Below, piece after piece: positions 12,660-23,560 of a stretch of 64,000 nucleotides of DNA. The notes beneath the pieces were generated by a model. The model was not told the origin of the DNA. It was given only the letters and a program-made list of their open reading frames with translations, and ran no database searches. This DNA is from Voacanga thouarsii (lineage: Eukaryota > Streptophyta > Magnoliopsida > Gentianales > Apocynaceae): positions 7,759,501-7,823,500 of the forward strand of contig JANUWF010001176.1 in assembly GCA_026120185.1 (NCBI GenBank), written 5' to 3'. The position numbers and the translations under genes were made by a program. Position 1 is the first letter of the stretch; each line of letters begins with the position of its first letter.

Positions 12660-13834
12660 GATTGCCACGAATTTGCCACAGACTTTTTTCCTTTTTTTTT
12701 TTTTGTTCTAATTTATTAACTATATTGGTTTGTAGTAATTTCTATTCCATACCTTTTAAATAACAATGACAAAATATTTTGTAAGTATCTTGATTTATTT
12801 ATTTTCTAATGTATTCATTTTTTAAATAAAATTGAAAATAAGATGTATTATTTTCTAGTATCGAAATATATTTGGTATTAAAATAAAAAAGTTTTAAAGA
12901 AACGATATAATTTTATTTTATTTCGACTATAAAAGCTATTGAAAATTATTGTGAAGAAGTATATTATCATTGAGAGTATACAAAAAAGTAGTGATAAAAA
13001 GAAATGGTTAAATTTTTGTTACGTGTTCCGTGGCAAATTCGTGGCAAGCGGCTGATTGCCACGAATTTGTCTCGAAATTACAAAATGGCCACTTATTCTG
13101 TGGCAATTTCATGGCAAATTGCCACGGATTTGCCGCGGCATTTTTTTTCCCTTGTTTTGTTCTAATTTATTAATTATATTATTTGTATTAATTTTGTTCC
13201 ATACCTTTTAAATAACAACTATGGAATGTTTTATGAATATCTTGATTTATTTATTTTCTAATGCAATCATTCTTGAAATGGAATTGAAAATAAGATATAC
13301 TATTTTTTAGTATCGAAATATAAGTTCGTATTAAAATAAAAAATTTTAAAGAAGCGATATAATTTTATTTTATTTCGACTATAAAAGCCATTGAAAATTG
13401 CTGTGAAGAAATATATTATCATTGAGAGTATATTAAAAAGTATGTTACTTAAAGTAGTGATAAAAAAAAGTGTTAAATTTTTGTTATGTGTTTCATGGCA
13501 AATCCGTGGCTGATTGCCAGGGATTTGCCATGGAATCACAAAATTGCCGCTTATTCTGTGGCAATTCTGTGGCAGATTACCACTGATTTGCCACGGCATT
13601 TTTTTCATTTTTTGGTTTTAAATTATTAATTATATTGGTTTGTATTAATTTTTATTCTATACCTTTTAAATAACAACGACGGAATGTTTTGCAAGTATCT
13701 TGATTTATTTATTTTCTAATTCATTCATTCTTGAAATGGAATTGAAAATAAGATGTATTATTTTTTAATATCGAAATATATGATCGTATTAAAATAAAAA
13801 ATTTTAAAAAAATGATATAATTTTATTTTATTTC
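12660..13834 (+). repeat. CACTA-1 subterminal tandem repeat, units 1-3 (about 460 bp each)
   Basis: Each unit has a gccac/gtggc-rich segment, a poly-T stretch, then an A+T-rich stretch containing cttgatttatttattttcta and ending gactataaaagcc(a)ttgaaaat. Units start at about 12680, 13136 and 13597. Unit 3 is split by the copia insertion and resumes at 22867. Confidence 0.85.
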
Positions 13835-14201
13835 TGAAGGCATGAAAAAGGAAAAACACAGAGCACGCAATAGAAGCGAAAGCAAAAAAACTGGAAAAAC
13901 CAAGAACAGAGGAATTTCCGTCCAGGGCCGGCGCTAGCTTTAGCAGTCCTAGCTAGCGCCAATTAGGCTATGGCGGGACTCCGAGGTTAAAAATTTCTTA
14001 CTTCTTTTCCTCATTCTAAGAATTGGCTGAACTGGAATGTGTGCAACCGGGGTAGGTGTGCTGGTGGAAGCTTCTGGTGCGATTCCTGCAAGCCTCCTAC
14101 TCCGTCTTTGCATGTAGGTGAACGGCAAACTCTTGATCTTCCAGCATATGGCCTGCCTAATTTCGTTTGGTGAACAACTACAGAACTAAGGAATATTTTC
14201 T

Positions 14202-14250
<49 letters not shown>

Positions 14251-15664
14251 TATGTTTTTTTTTCCACAGAGAAGAGTCTGTCAAAAAACCAACGATGGTC
14301 TCCAATCCTCCTGTTTAACCTAAATAAAACCATAGGTTAAATTGGACTGGGCTATTGGACTCTTAGTTTAATCTTTTGGACTAAATTAATTATTCGAATT
14401 AGAATCAGCTTAATGGCCCAACAAATAATTAATTTTCCCAGTCCAAATAAACTAGTCAAATAAATAAGCCTATATTAGTTTAGTCCCAATTTGAATAAGC
14501 CTATTCAAACTGGGCCAAAGCCCTGAATAATTAATTAACCTACCAAACTAATTTAATTAATTCTCTCTCTCCATGGACCTTTATTTTATTCTAACCCAAT
14601 AATTAAATCAGACTACTTTAATAAAATAAATTCTATTTAATTTAAGATCAATTGCTTAGCTTGTATTTAATTAGGATTCAGAGTCTATACTGGGGACCAA
14701 AAGACACACCGTCTTGGCTACTAAAATGACCAAAATACCATTGCCATGTAAATAGCTATATTTTACATTTTAAATATTTCCTAACATCACCATTAGGAAA
14801 TATTGACCCCAAGGACAATGTTGCGTTAGGAAAATCTTCGACCTACAGGTGTAATGACTAAAATACCCCTCTATATATCATCGTACATTTAGAGAGGAAG
14901 AAGTGTAATAACACCTCTCTAAATGACATCTACCATCATTAAGCTTCTAGTCCAATGATCCACGACTTCTTGGATTGTTTTCGCTTTTCAAGGGAGCTAC
15001 CCTAAAGCAAACATCCAAGTCATGTCTCCCAAGGCCCTGGATATTTAGATCATTCAGACAACCACAAGGGGTGACATAGTATAGAAACTATTTTATACAA
15101 GTCTATCTTAAGTAACTAGTCACACATACCCAACATGCAAGTATATTGGCCCTACGATAGAACCTTAACTATAGCATATCAAAGTATATGCTTCTAGCTT
15201 CGTCAGACCACAAACTCATACTCAAGTCATAGAGTATTAGTCCACGTTGTAGCGGTAGTAGCCTAGGTTTCTACCATATAGTACTTTCAGAAACCACTAC
15301 TACAGGTCTTGTTCTACGTATTCGAAATACGCTTATGTCATGAAGTGAGTGGACTACTCACTAGCTAAAGGTAAGCCATTTCCCATTTGGAATTCACAAT
15401 ATAATAACCTAAACATGATGAGATTCTCATTCTCATCAATCAGTTAAGAACGAATGTTTATGTGTTAAGTAATCCGTGATCCATACCTTATTGTGAAAGA
15501 CCTCCATTTACATGGACCACTTACTTAAGCACAATGAGTCTTTTCCAAACGTAATTGTGCACAAATAAAATATAAATTTACAAACAATTTTTGAAAATAA
15601 ATTCTTTTATTAAAACATTCCATTTACATCAGAAACCTAGTCTAAGAGGTCATATTTCCCAATA
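13835..15664 (-). repeat. Copia (nested) 3' LTR
   Basis: 1830 bp. Minus strand begins TATTGGGAAATATGACC (TG to TA at the tip) and ends CATGCCTTCA. It is longer than its partner partly because of a GA microsatellite expansion at 14205-14247. Confidence 0.93.
14205..14247. repeat. (GA)n microsatellite in the LTR
   Basis: About 21 GA units. The partner LTR has only a short GA run at about 21430-21447, so this expanded after insertion. Confidence 0.95.
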
Positions 15665-15680
15665 ATCTCCCACTTGCACT
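15665..15680 (-). other. Polypurine tract of nested copia
   Basis: Minus strand AGTGCAAGTGGGAGAT directly before the 3' LTR. The same tract precedes the 3' LTR of the 42019-51364 element. Confidence 0.85.
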
Positions 15681-15722
15681 CTAAGACTATGCAAGTCCGT
15701 AGGTGCCCACCCATATGGCGTC

Positions 15723-18700
15723 TTAGTGTCTCTTGAAGACTCTCTCAGTCAAAGGCTTGGTGAATGGATCAGCTAGATTGTTCTCGAAGGCAATCCATTC
15801 TACCACGACTTCCCGTCTCTGGATGAAATTCCGGATCAGGTGGTACTTTCTCTCGATATGCTTCCCCTTTTTGTGATTCCTAGGTTCTTTAGAATGTGAT
15901 ACTACTCTAGTGTTGTCACAATATATCATAATCGGCATGTCCATGTGTGGCACAATTCTAGGTTCTGAAAGAAACTTCTGAAGCCAGACTACTTCATTTG
16001 ATGCCTCCGAAGCTACCACATACTCAGTTTCCATTGTTGAGTCAGCAATGTAAGATTACTTGATAATCCTCCTTGAAATAGCTCTTCCAGACAAGGTGAA
16101 GATATATCCACTAGTGGATTTTCTCTCATCTTTATCCGCCTGGAAGTCTGAGTCTGTGTATCTTGTAGGAATCAAGTCATCAACTTTGTAAACCAGTATA
16201 TAATCTCTCGTTCCCTTGAGGCACTTTAGAATATGCTTTACAGTTTGCCAATAAACCTTCCCAGTGTTTGACTGATATCTGCGAACTAAACCTGTGGCAA
16301 AGTAGATATCTGGCTTAGTACACAACATGGCGTATATGAGACTTCCCACAGTTGAAGCGTAGGGAATCCTACTCATTTGTCCTTTTCTTCTTGAGACTTA
16401 GGACAGTCTCTTGAAGAAAAATGACAATCCATGTCTGCAAGTAATTAGAGCTCCCTTACATGAGTGCATGCTATACCTGGCCAGCATCTTGTCAATGTTT
16501 GCCACTTGGGATAATCATAACATTCTCTACTTGGGATAAAACGCATGTTCCATGCTCTCGATGCCTGCTTAAGTCCATAAATGGATTTCTTAAGCTTGCA
16601 AACCATATGTTCTTGGCCTTCAACAATAAAGCCTTCCGGTTGAGACATATAGATGTCTTCACTAAGATAGTCATTTAAAAATGCCATCTTAACATCTATT
16701 TGCCATATCTCGTAGTCATAATGACATGCGATGGTAAAGAGGATACGGGTGGGCTTATGCATAGCTACAGGGGAAAAAGTTTCCTAATAATCAATTTCCT
16801 CTTTCTGAGTATATCATTTCACCACAAGTCTAGCTTTAAAGGTTTCCACCTTCCCATCTACTCCCATATTTCTCTTGTATACCTACTTACACCTAATAGG
16901 TTTTATCCCTTTAGGTGAAGCTATAAGATCTCAAACTTGATTGAGGTATATAGACTCAATCTCTGCTTTCATTGCTTCATGCCATAGATTTGCATCGACA
17001 TTAGCAATAGTCTCCTCGTATTTAGTGGGGTCTTATTCCTGATGGTCGGAGACTAGCTCGAAAGTTTTTCCAGTCCATCTCTCTAGAACCCTAGACACTC
17101 TCCCACTACGACGATGCTCCAATTGTATTGGCTCTTGAGGCTATGCCTCTTCTCGTTCCACAATCGAGTCAGAAGAAGTTGATTTCAAAAATAACTTCTC
17201 ATCTAGTTCCAACCTAGTTGAACCTTTAGTGGAGGTACTCTAATCATCCTCTAAGTATCTAGCATTGGTACTAACCAGTACTTTCTGCTCCTTAGGATGA
17301 TAAAAATAACCACCCTTTGTCCCTTTTGGATACCTAACAAAATTTTATAATTTTGATCTTGGTTCCAACTTGTCTCCCTTGACCAGTACATAAGCTGGAC
17401 AACCTCATATCCTGAGATGATTCAGACTTGGCTTACGTCCAGTCTACTTCTTATAAGAAGTCCTAGGTACTTACTTGGAAGGCACCAAGTTTAAAATGTA
17501 TGTCGTTGTTTCCAGGGCATATCCCTAAAAAGACACTAGAAGAATAACATGAGACATCATACTTCGGACCATTTCCATCAATGTTCTGTTCCTTCTCTCA
17601 ACTATTCCATTTTGCTGGGGCGTCCCCGGTGCAGAGAGCTGGGATACTATCCCATGATGTACCATGTAGTCCTTGAATTCACCAAAAAGGTACTCTCCAC
17701 CACGATCCGATCATAAGGTCTTGATTAATTTACCTGTCCGACGCTCCACCTCAGCCTTAAACTTCTTAAACTTGTCAAAAGAGTCAGACTTGTGTCTCAT
17801 CAGATAAATGTAACCAAACCTTGTACAATCATCCGGGAAAGTGATAAAGTACTCAAAACCCCCTCTAGCTGGTATAGACAAGGGACTACACACATCAGTA
17901 TGAACAAAACTCAATACCTCCTTGGCTCTATCCGCCTTAGGGGTAAATGACCTTTTGGTCATCTTTTCCATCAGGCAGGACTCACACTGAGGCCAATTTT
18001 CCAATCTCAATGAGCCCAAAGGCCCATCATGGATTAACCTCTGAATCCTGGTTGAGTTTATATAACCCAACCTTAGATGCCAAAGATAAGAGTTATTGAT
18101 ATTGGTCTTTCTTTTCCTTATTAAATGTTCAGATTGAGTATTATTTAATTGATTGTTAATATGGTTTAAGAAAAATAGATTTCCATATATGTGCCCAGTA
18201 CATAAAATTTCTCCATCTCTACTGATAGAAATACCAGAATGGAAAGATACAGAATATCCTTGATTTATTAGTTTTGCAACTGAAATCAAATTCTGTCGAA
18301 ATTCAGGTACATATAAAATATCTTTCAAAACCACTATTCTATTACAATAAAAAATAATATCTAGCTCTTCCACTGCAAGGGTCCAAACTTGTGCTCCATT
18401 TCCCACACATAGTCCATGTTCGCCTTTCTGGAGTCTTCTAATCTCTCTAAACCCCTGCAAGGAGTTACGGATATGATCAGTGGCTCCTGAATCAACAATC
18501 TAAGTGAAAGTTGATCCAACCATTGATATAGACTCTAGATAGAAAACATTACCTGTGGGGTTTTTCTTGGCTTGAAGATCTGGACACTCTTTTTTCCAAT
18601 GTCCCTTTAGTCCACATTTGAAGCACCTGCCCTTGGGTTTATCTTTAGGCTAGGTCTTGGGCTGGGCTGCTGCGTTCCCCTTCTTCTTCTTAAACTTCCT

Positions 18701-19357
18701 GGGTTTGGGCCCAATTCTAGAAGATGAAGCCTTAACAATCATAGCCTTAGATTGTGGCTTCATAACCTTCTCTGCCATCTGGAGCTCCTTCATCAACTCA
18801 GTTAAACTCATGTTTAACTTGTTTATGTTGTAATTCAACTTAAACTCGGTAAAGGAACCTGGTAGAGATTCGAGAACCATATCCACTTGGCTCTCGGGGT
18901 CAATGACAGCCTCTAAGATTTCTGCCTCCTTGAAAGTAGCAATCATCTTGAGCATATACTCTCTGACTGATGCTCCCTCAGCCATCTTAGTGTTTATAAT
19001 AGTTCGAAGAGCCTCCTGCCTTGCGGGCCGGCTCTTAACCGTGAACATTGTGGCCAATAATTGAGTTATGTCATACGCAGTGATCATGTGCTCATGTTTA
19101 GACTGGAGCACATTAGACATGGTGGCCAACATGTAACAACGAGTTATCTCGTCAGCCTTCTTCCATACCTTCTCAGCCTCATGCTCCTCGGCGGTGGAAC
19201 CCTCCCCGATAACAAGGCAGATTTCGTAAAGGACATACTTTTACTCTTCTACTATGAGTATTATGTCCAGGTTCCTCTTCCATTCCACATAGTTTGGTCT
19301 CGTTAACTTATTCTCTCTAAGAATAACGATCAATGGACTAAAAGAACTTCCCACCAT
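15723..19357 (-). pseudogene. Copia gag-pol polyprotein, disrupted
   Basis: Gag starts at the ATG 19357-19355 (MVGSSFSPL). Gag continues through 18650-19132 with a lysine-rich tail and a zinc knuckle near 18560-18640. A protease D-S-G-A-T-D-H box lies near 18470-18500, with a TAG in place of the preceding Trp. The long frame 17711-18460 covers the rest of protease, pre-integrase (HLRLGY) and the start of integrase. RT is at 16445-16762 and RNase H at 15723-16376, ending at a TAA at 15723. RT carries a deletion of about 235 bp near 16541 relative to the 42019-51364 copy; it removes the YVDD catalytic box and shifts the frame. The element cannot move by itself. Confidence 0.92.
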
Positions 19358-21040
19358 TTCTGAAAAATTGAAAATAAAAATAAAAGAATTTAGTTTGTGA
19401 AAACAAAATAAATTTGTGCACTTTATCCTTATTATCAAAACTGATAATAATTAATTTGGCTCTTAGGAAAACTGACATAGTTTCTTAGGAATGTAAATTA
19501 ATTTGCGATAGTCAACACACTTAGCTTAGGGAATTGTTTATCTTGGGAAGATTAACAATTCCCTAAGCTAAGTGTGTTGACCATCACAAATTAATTTCCC
19601 TTTTAGGTAATGATCCAGAAGATAACTCCATCAAGGGGATGTCCGTTTCCTGTCATTTCTTATGGACATACCTCGCACTATAACCTCCAACGAGGGGCTG
19701 GCTAATCATAGTATGTGTCCCGAGTAATTAATTACATCCCTCCATTAGATTTAGATCCTTGTGTTATCCCCATCCTATACGAGTTCACTCCCGAGTGACA
19801 CGAGGGGACCCACAATCTCTAATGAGGATCGTGATAGAAGCCGTAGGGCTGTTGGAACCCTTCTCCCACTTAGTCTTTTAAAATAAGGGTTTTCTGAAAA
19901 ATATTTTTTTGAAAATTTCCATTAAGTTTTCCTTTTGACTTAAAAATAAAATATCTAAATCCATTAAAATCTCTATGTCATGGTATATATCCTTTGAGAG
20001 ATTTTTCTATGGACTAATTTTATTCAAGTTAAAAACTTAATGATTTAAAAAATTTTCCAATTAAAATTTTCTAGAGACTTTGGTCTCAAGTTTATTTGAC
20101 AAAACAATTTTTCTTTGTGCTAAAATAAATCAAAATGGCTTTCTATTTTAACTTACAAAAATATCTAAATCCAATATATTTTCTATGTCAAGGATTAAAT
20201 CCTTTGGGAAAATATTTAAGGATTAATTTTTGTTCAAGTTAAAATAACCATTTAATTTGTAGAAATATGTTTTCCTTGTCAAAATTATTCCCAAAGACTT
20301 TAGTCTTTGAGAGACCATGCACATAGGTACTTAAAAAAATAATAGCATGCTAGAAAATAGTAAATGTTTTCATGCTTTTTTATTTTTTAAACCTAAGTGT
20401 CTAAATAATAGAATTAAACACATTAATTAATTAATTAATGGTCTTATTTAATCATAAAATCCCTTACTAATATTTTTAATGCAAAATATCCCATGAATAT
20501 TAACTATTGCAAAAATATTAACTTCGCCTGGTATGGACTCCAAAACAAAAAGGAAAACACAGGAAAAATTACAAGGAAAAAATAAAAAATTTCTCTTTGG
20601 TCCACTGCACCCGCCGCACAGAACTAGGACCCATGGGTAACCAGCGCGCGGACCGGATTCCAGACCTGAGCCAGCACCGCTTCGGCCACCCTAGCCGACG
20701 CCAGTTGGACTCTGATGGGTTCTTCTTGTAGTTTTTTTTCTGCGATTTTCTTCTGCAAATTTCCTCTGTTTTTCTGTGCAACTTATGGTTCCATTGGCTC
20801 TTCGATTTCAATCTCAATACAATGAAATAAACCAAAACTAACAATCGCCTATACCATTTAATATCGAGTTTACACGATTTGCTAAGAAAAATAGTAAATT
20901 ACAAATCTCTTATACCTCCCTCAAAAAAGTTTAACAAGAGAATCTATCCATACCAAAACAGCGAAGGATCACGGTTTAATCACACATATGTGTCTAGTTT
21001 TATTCAACTAGATGCATGCTCCCTATATTTTCACAAAACC
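19358..21040 (-). other. Leader of nested copia, with a perfect foldback
   Basis: Long non-coding leader between primer-binding site and gag. It shares blocks with the leader at 43884-45601, including a pyrimidine-rich stretch after gtgcagtggaccaa (about 20560-20610, minus sense) and a cccacttagtctttt region near 19866. Short frames here are not supported as genes. Confidence 0.7.
19495..19597. repeat. Inverted repeat (foldback) in the copia leader
   Basis: Arms 19511-19538 and 19554-19581 are perfect reverse complements (28 bp) around a 15-bp loop. With two mismatches the arms extend to 19495-19538 and 19554-19597 (44 bp). The sister element at 42019-51364 has only one arm (about 45408-45450), so this copy gained an inverted duplication. 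Confidence 0.92.
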
Positions 21041-21057
21041 TTCATGCTTTGATACCA
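21041..21057 (-). other. Primer-binding site of nested copia
   Basis: Minus strand TGGTATCAAAGCATGAA, two bases after the LTR end; initiator-Met-tRNA type. Confidence 0.88.
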
Positions 21058-21059
21058 AT

Positions 21060-22866
21060 TGAAGGCATGAAAAAGGAAAAACACAGAGCACGCAGCGGAA
21101 GCGAAAGCAAAAAAAATTGAAAAAATCAAGAATAGAGGAATTCCCATCCAGGGCCGGCACCAGCTCTGGCAGTCCTAGCTGGCACCGGTTAGGCTCTGGC
21201 GGGACTCCGAAGTTAAAAATTTCTTACTTCTTTTCCTCGTTCTAAGAATTGGCTGGATCGGAATGTGTGCAACTAGGGTAGGTGTGCTGGTGGAAGCCTC
21301 TGGTGCGATTCCTGCAAGCCTCCTATTTCGTCTTTGCATGTAGGTGAACGCCAAACTCTTGATCCTCCAGTATATGGCCTGCCTAACTCCGTTTGGTGAA
21401 CAACTACAGAACTAAGGAATATTTTCTGAAGAGAGAGAGAGAGAGACGCATGTTTTTTTTTTTCCATAGAGAAAAGTTGTCAAAAAACCAACGATGATCT
21501 CCAATCCTCCTGTTTAACCTAAATAAAACACTAGGTTAAATTGGATTGGGCTATTGGACTCTTAGTTTAACCTTTTGGACTAAATTAATTATTCTAATTA
21601 GAACCAACTTAATGGCCCAACAAATAATTAATTTTCCCAACCCAAAAAAACTAGTCCAATAAATAAGCATATATTAGTTTAGTCCCAGGTTAATCCATAA
21701 TTATTCAAACTGGGCCAAAGCCCTGAATAATTAATTAACCTACCAAACTAATTTAATTAATTCTCTTTCTCCATGGACATTTATTTTATTCTAACCCAAT
21801 AATTAAATCAGGCTACTTAAATAAAATAAATTCTATTTAATTTAAGATCAATTGCTTAGCTTGTATTTAATTAGGACTCACGGTTTATATTGGGGACCAA
21901 AAAATACACCGCCTTGGCTACTAAAATGACCAAAATACCCTTGTTATATAAATAGTTGTATTTCGCATTTTAAATATTTCCTAACATCACCATTAGGAAA
22001 TATTGACCCCAAGGACAATGCTGCGTTAGGAAAGTCTTCGACCTACAGGTGTAATGACTAAAATACCCCTCTATATATCGTCGTACATTTAGAGAGGAAG
22101 AAGTGTAATAACACCTCTCTAAATGACATCTATCATCCTTAGACTTCTAATCCAATGATCCATGACTTCCTGAATTGTTTCCGCTTTTCAAGGGAGTTAC
22201 CTTAAAGCAAACATCCAAGTCATGTTTTTTAGGGCCCTGGATATTTAGATCGTTCAGACGACCACAAGGGGCGACATATTATAGAAACTATCTTGTAAAA
22301 GTTTGTCTTAAATAACTAGTCACACATACCCAACATGCAAGTATATTGGTCCGATGATAGAACCTTAACAATAGCATATTAAAGTACATGCTTCCAGTTT
22401 CGTCAGACCACCAACTCATACTCAAGTCGTAGAGTACTAGTCCACGCTATAGCGGAAATAGTTTAGGTTTCTACCATATAGTACTTTCAGAAACCATTAC
22501 TATAGGTCCTGTTCTACGTATTTGAAACACGCTTATGTCATGAAGTAAGTGGACTACTCACTGGCTAAAGGTAAGCCATTCCTCATTTGGAATTCACAAT
22601 ATAATAACCTAAACATGATGAGATTCCCATTCTCATCAATTGGTTAAGAACGAATGTTTATGTGTTAAGTAACCCGTGATCCATACCTTATTGTGAAAGA
22701 CCTCCATTTATATGAACCACTTACTTAAACACAATGGGTCTTTTCCAAACGTAATTATGCACAAATAAAATATAAATTTATAAATAATTTTTGAAAATAA
22801 ATTCTTTTATTAAAACATTCGGTTTTTACATCAGAAACCTAGTCTAAAAGGGCATATTTCCCAACA
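21060..22866 (-). repeat. Copia (nested) 5' LTR
   Basis: 1807 bp; minus strand begins TGTTGGGAAATATGCC at 22866 and ends CATGCCTTCA at 21060. Flanked on the right by atttt and by the resumed CACTA-1 repeat unit. Confidence 0.93.
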
Positions 22867-23560
22867 ATTTTGACTATAAAAGCCATTGAAAATGTCAATG
22901 TAATTAACTAAATTATCATTGAGAATATGCAAAAAAGTATATTACGCAAAGTAGTGATAAAAAGAAATGGTTAAATTTTTGTTATGTGGTTCGTGACAAA
23001 TTTGTGACTGATTGCCACAGATTTGCCACAGAATCACAAAATTAGACTTGTTCCGTGGCAGATTGCTACGGATTTGCCATGGCATTTTTTCTTTTTTTAT
23101 TCTAATTTATAATTATATTAGTTTGTATTAATTTTTATTCCATACCTTTTAAATAATAATGACATAATGTTTTGTAAGTATCTTGATTTATTTATTTTCT
23201 AATGCATTCATTCTTAAAATGGAAATGAAAGTTAGATGTATTATATTTTAGTATAAAAATATATGTTGTTATTAAAATAAAAAATTTTAAATAAATGATA
23301 TAATTGAAAATATCAATACAATTAACTACGTTACCATTTAGAATATACAAATTATATGTTAGGTAAAATAGTAATAAAAAGAATAAGAAAATTTTATTAT
23401 GTATTTCGTTGTAAATCTATGATAATCCGCCACATAATACTATTTTAACTTCATTAATTATTTTTCATGGCAAATTGTCGTGAATTTGCCATGGATTGTG
23501 TTAGTCCGTGGCAAATCCTTAGCAAATTATGAAGGATTTGAAACAGATTTATTTTTTCTT
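22867..23560 (+). repeat. CACTA-1 subterminal tandem repeat, unit 3 (rest) and unit 4
   Basis: Resumes at gactataaaagccattgaaaat, completing the unit interrupted at 13834. The next unit begins at about 23080 (atggcattttttc) and decays after about 23420. gtggcaaat / gccatgg motifs persist to about 23540. Confidence 0.8.

Larger units (their letters stand above)
13835..22866 (-). mobile_element. Full-length copia retrotransposon nested in CACTA-1
   Basis: LTRs at 13835-15664 and 21060-22866, both of the TG...CA type (the left copy ends in TA after one transition on the plus strand). Flanking 5-bp duplication atttc (13830-13834) / atttt (22867-22871). Neighbouring repeat units read atttcg here, so the mismatch is a C-to-T change at a CpG. 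Primer-binding site, purine tract and gag-pol order are all in the minus-strand sense. LTRs differ by well over 5% by eye, so it is not recent. Confidence 0.93.
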
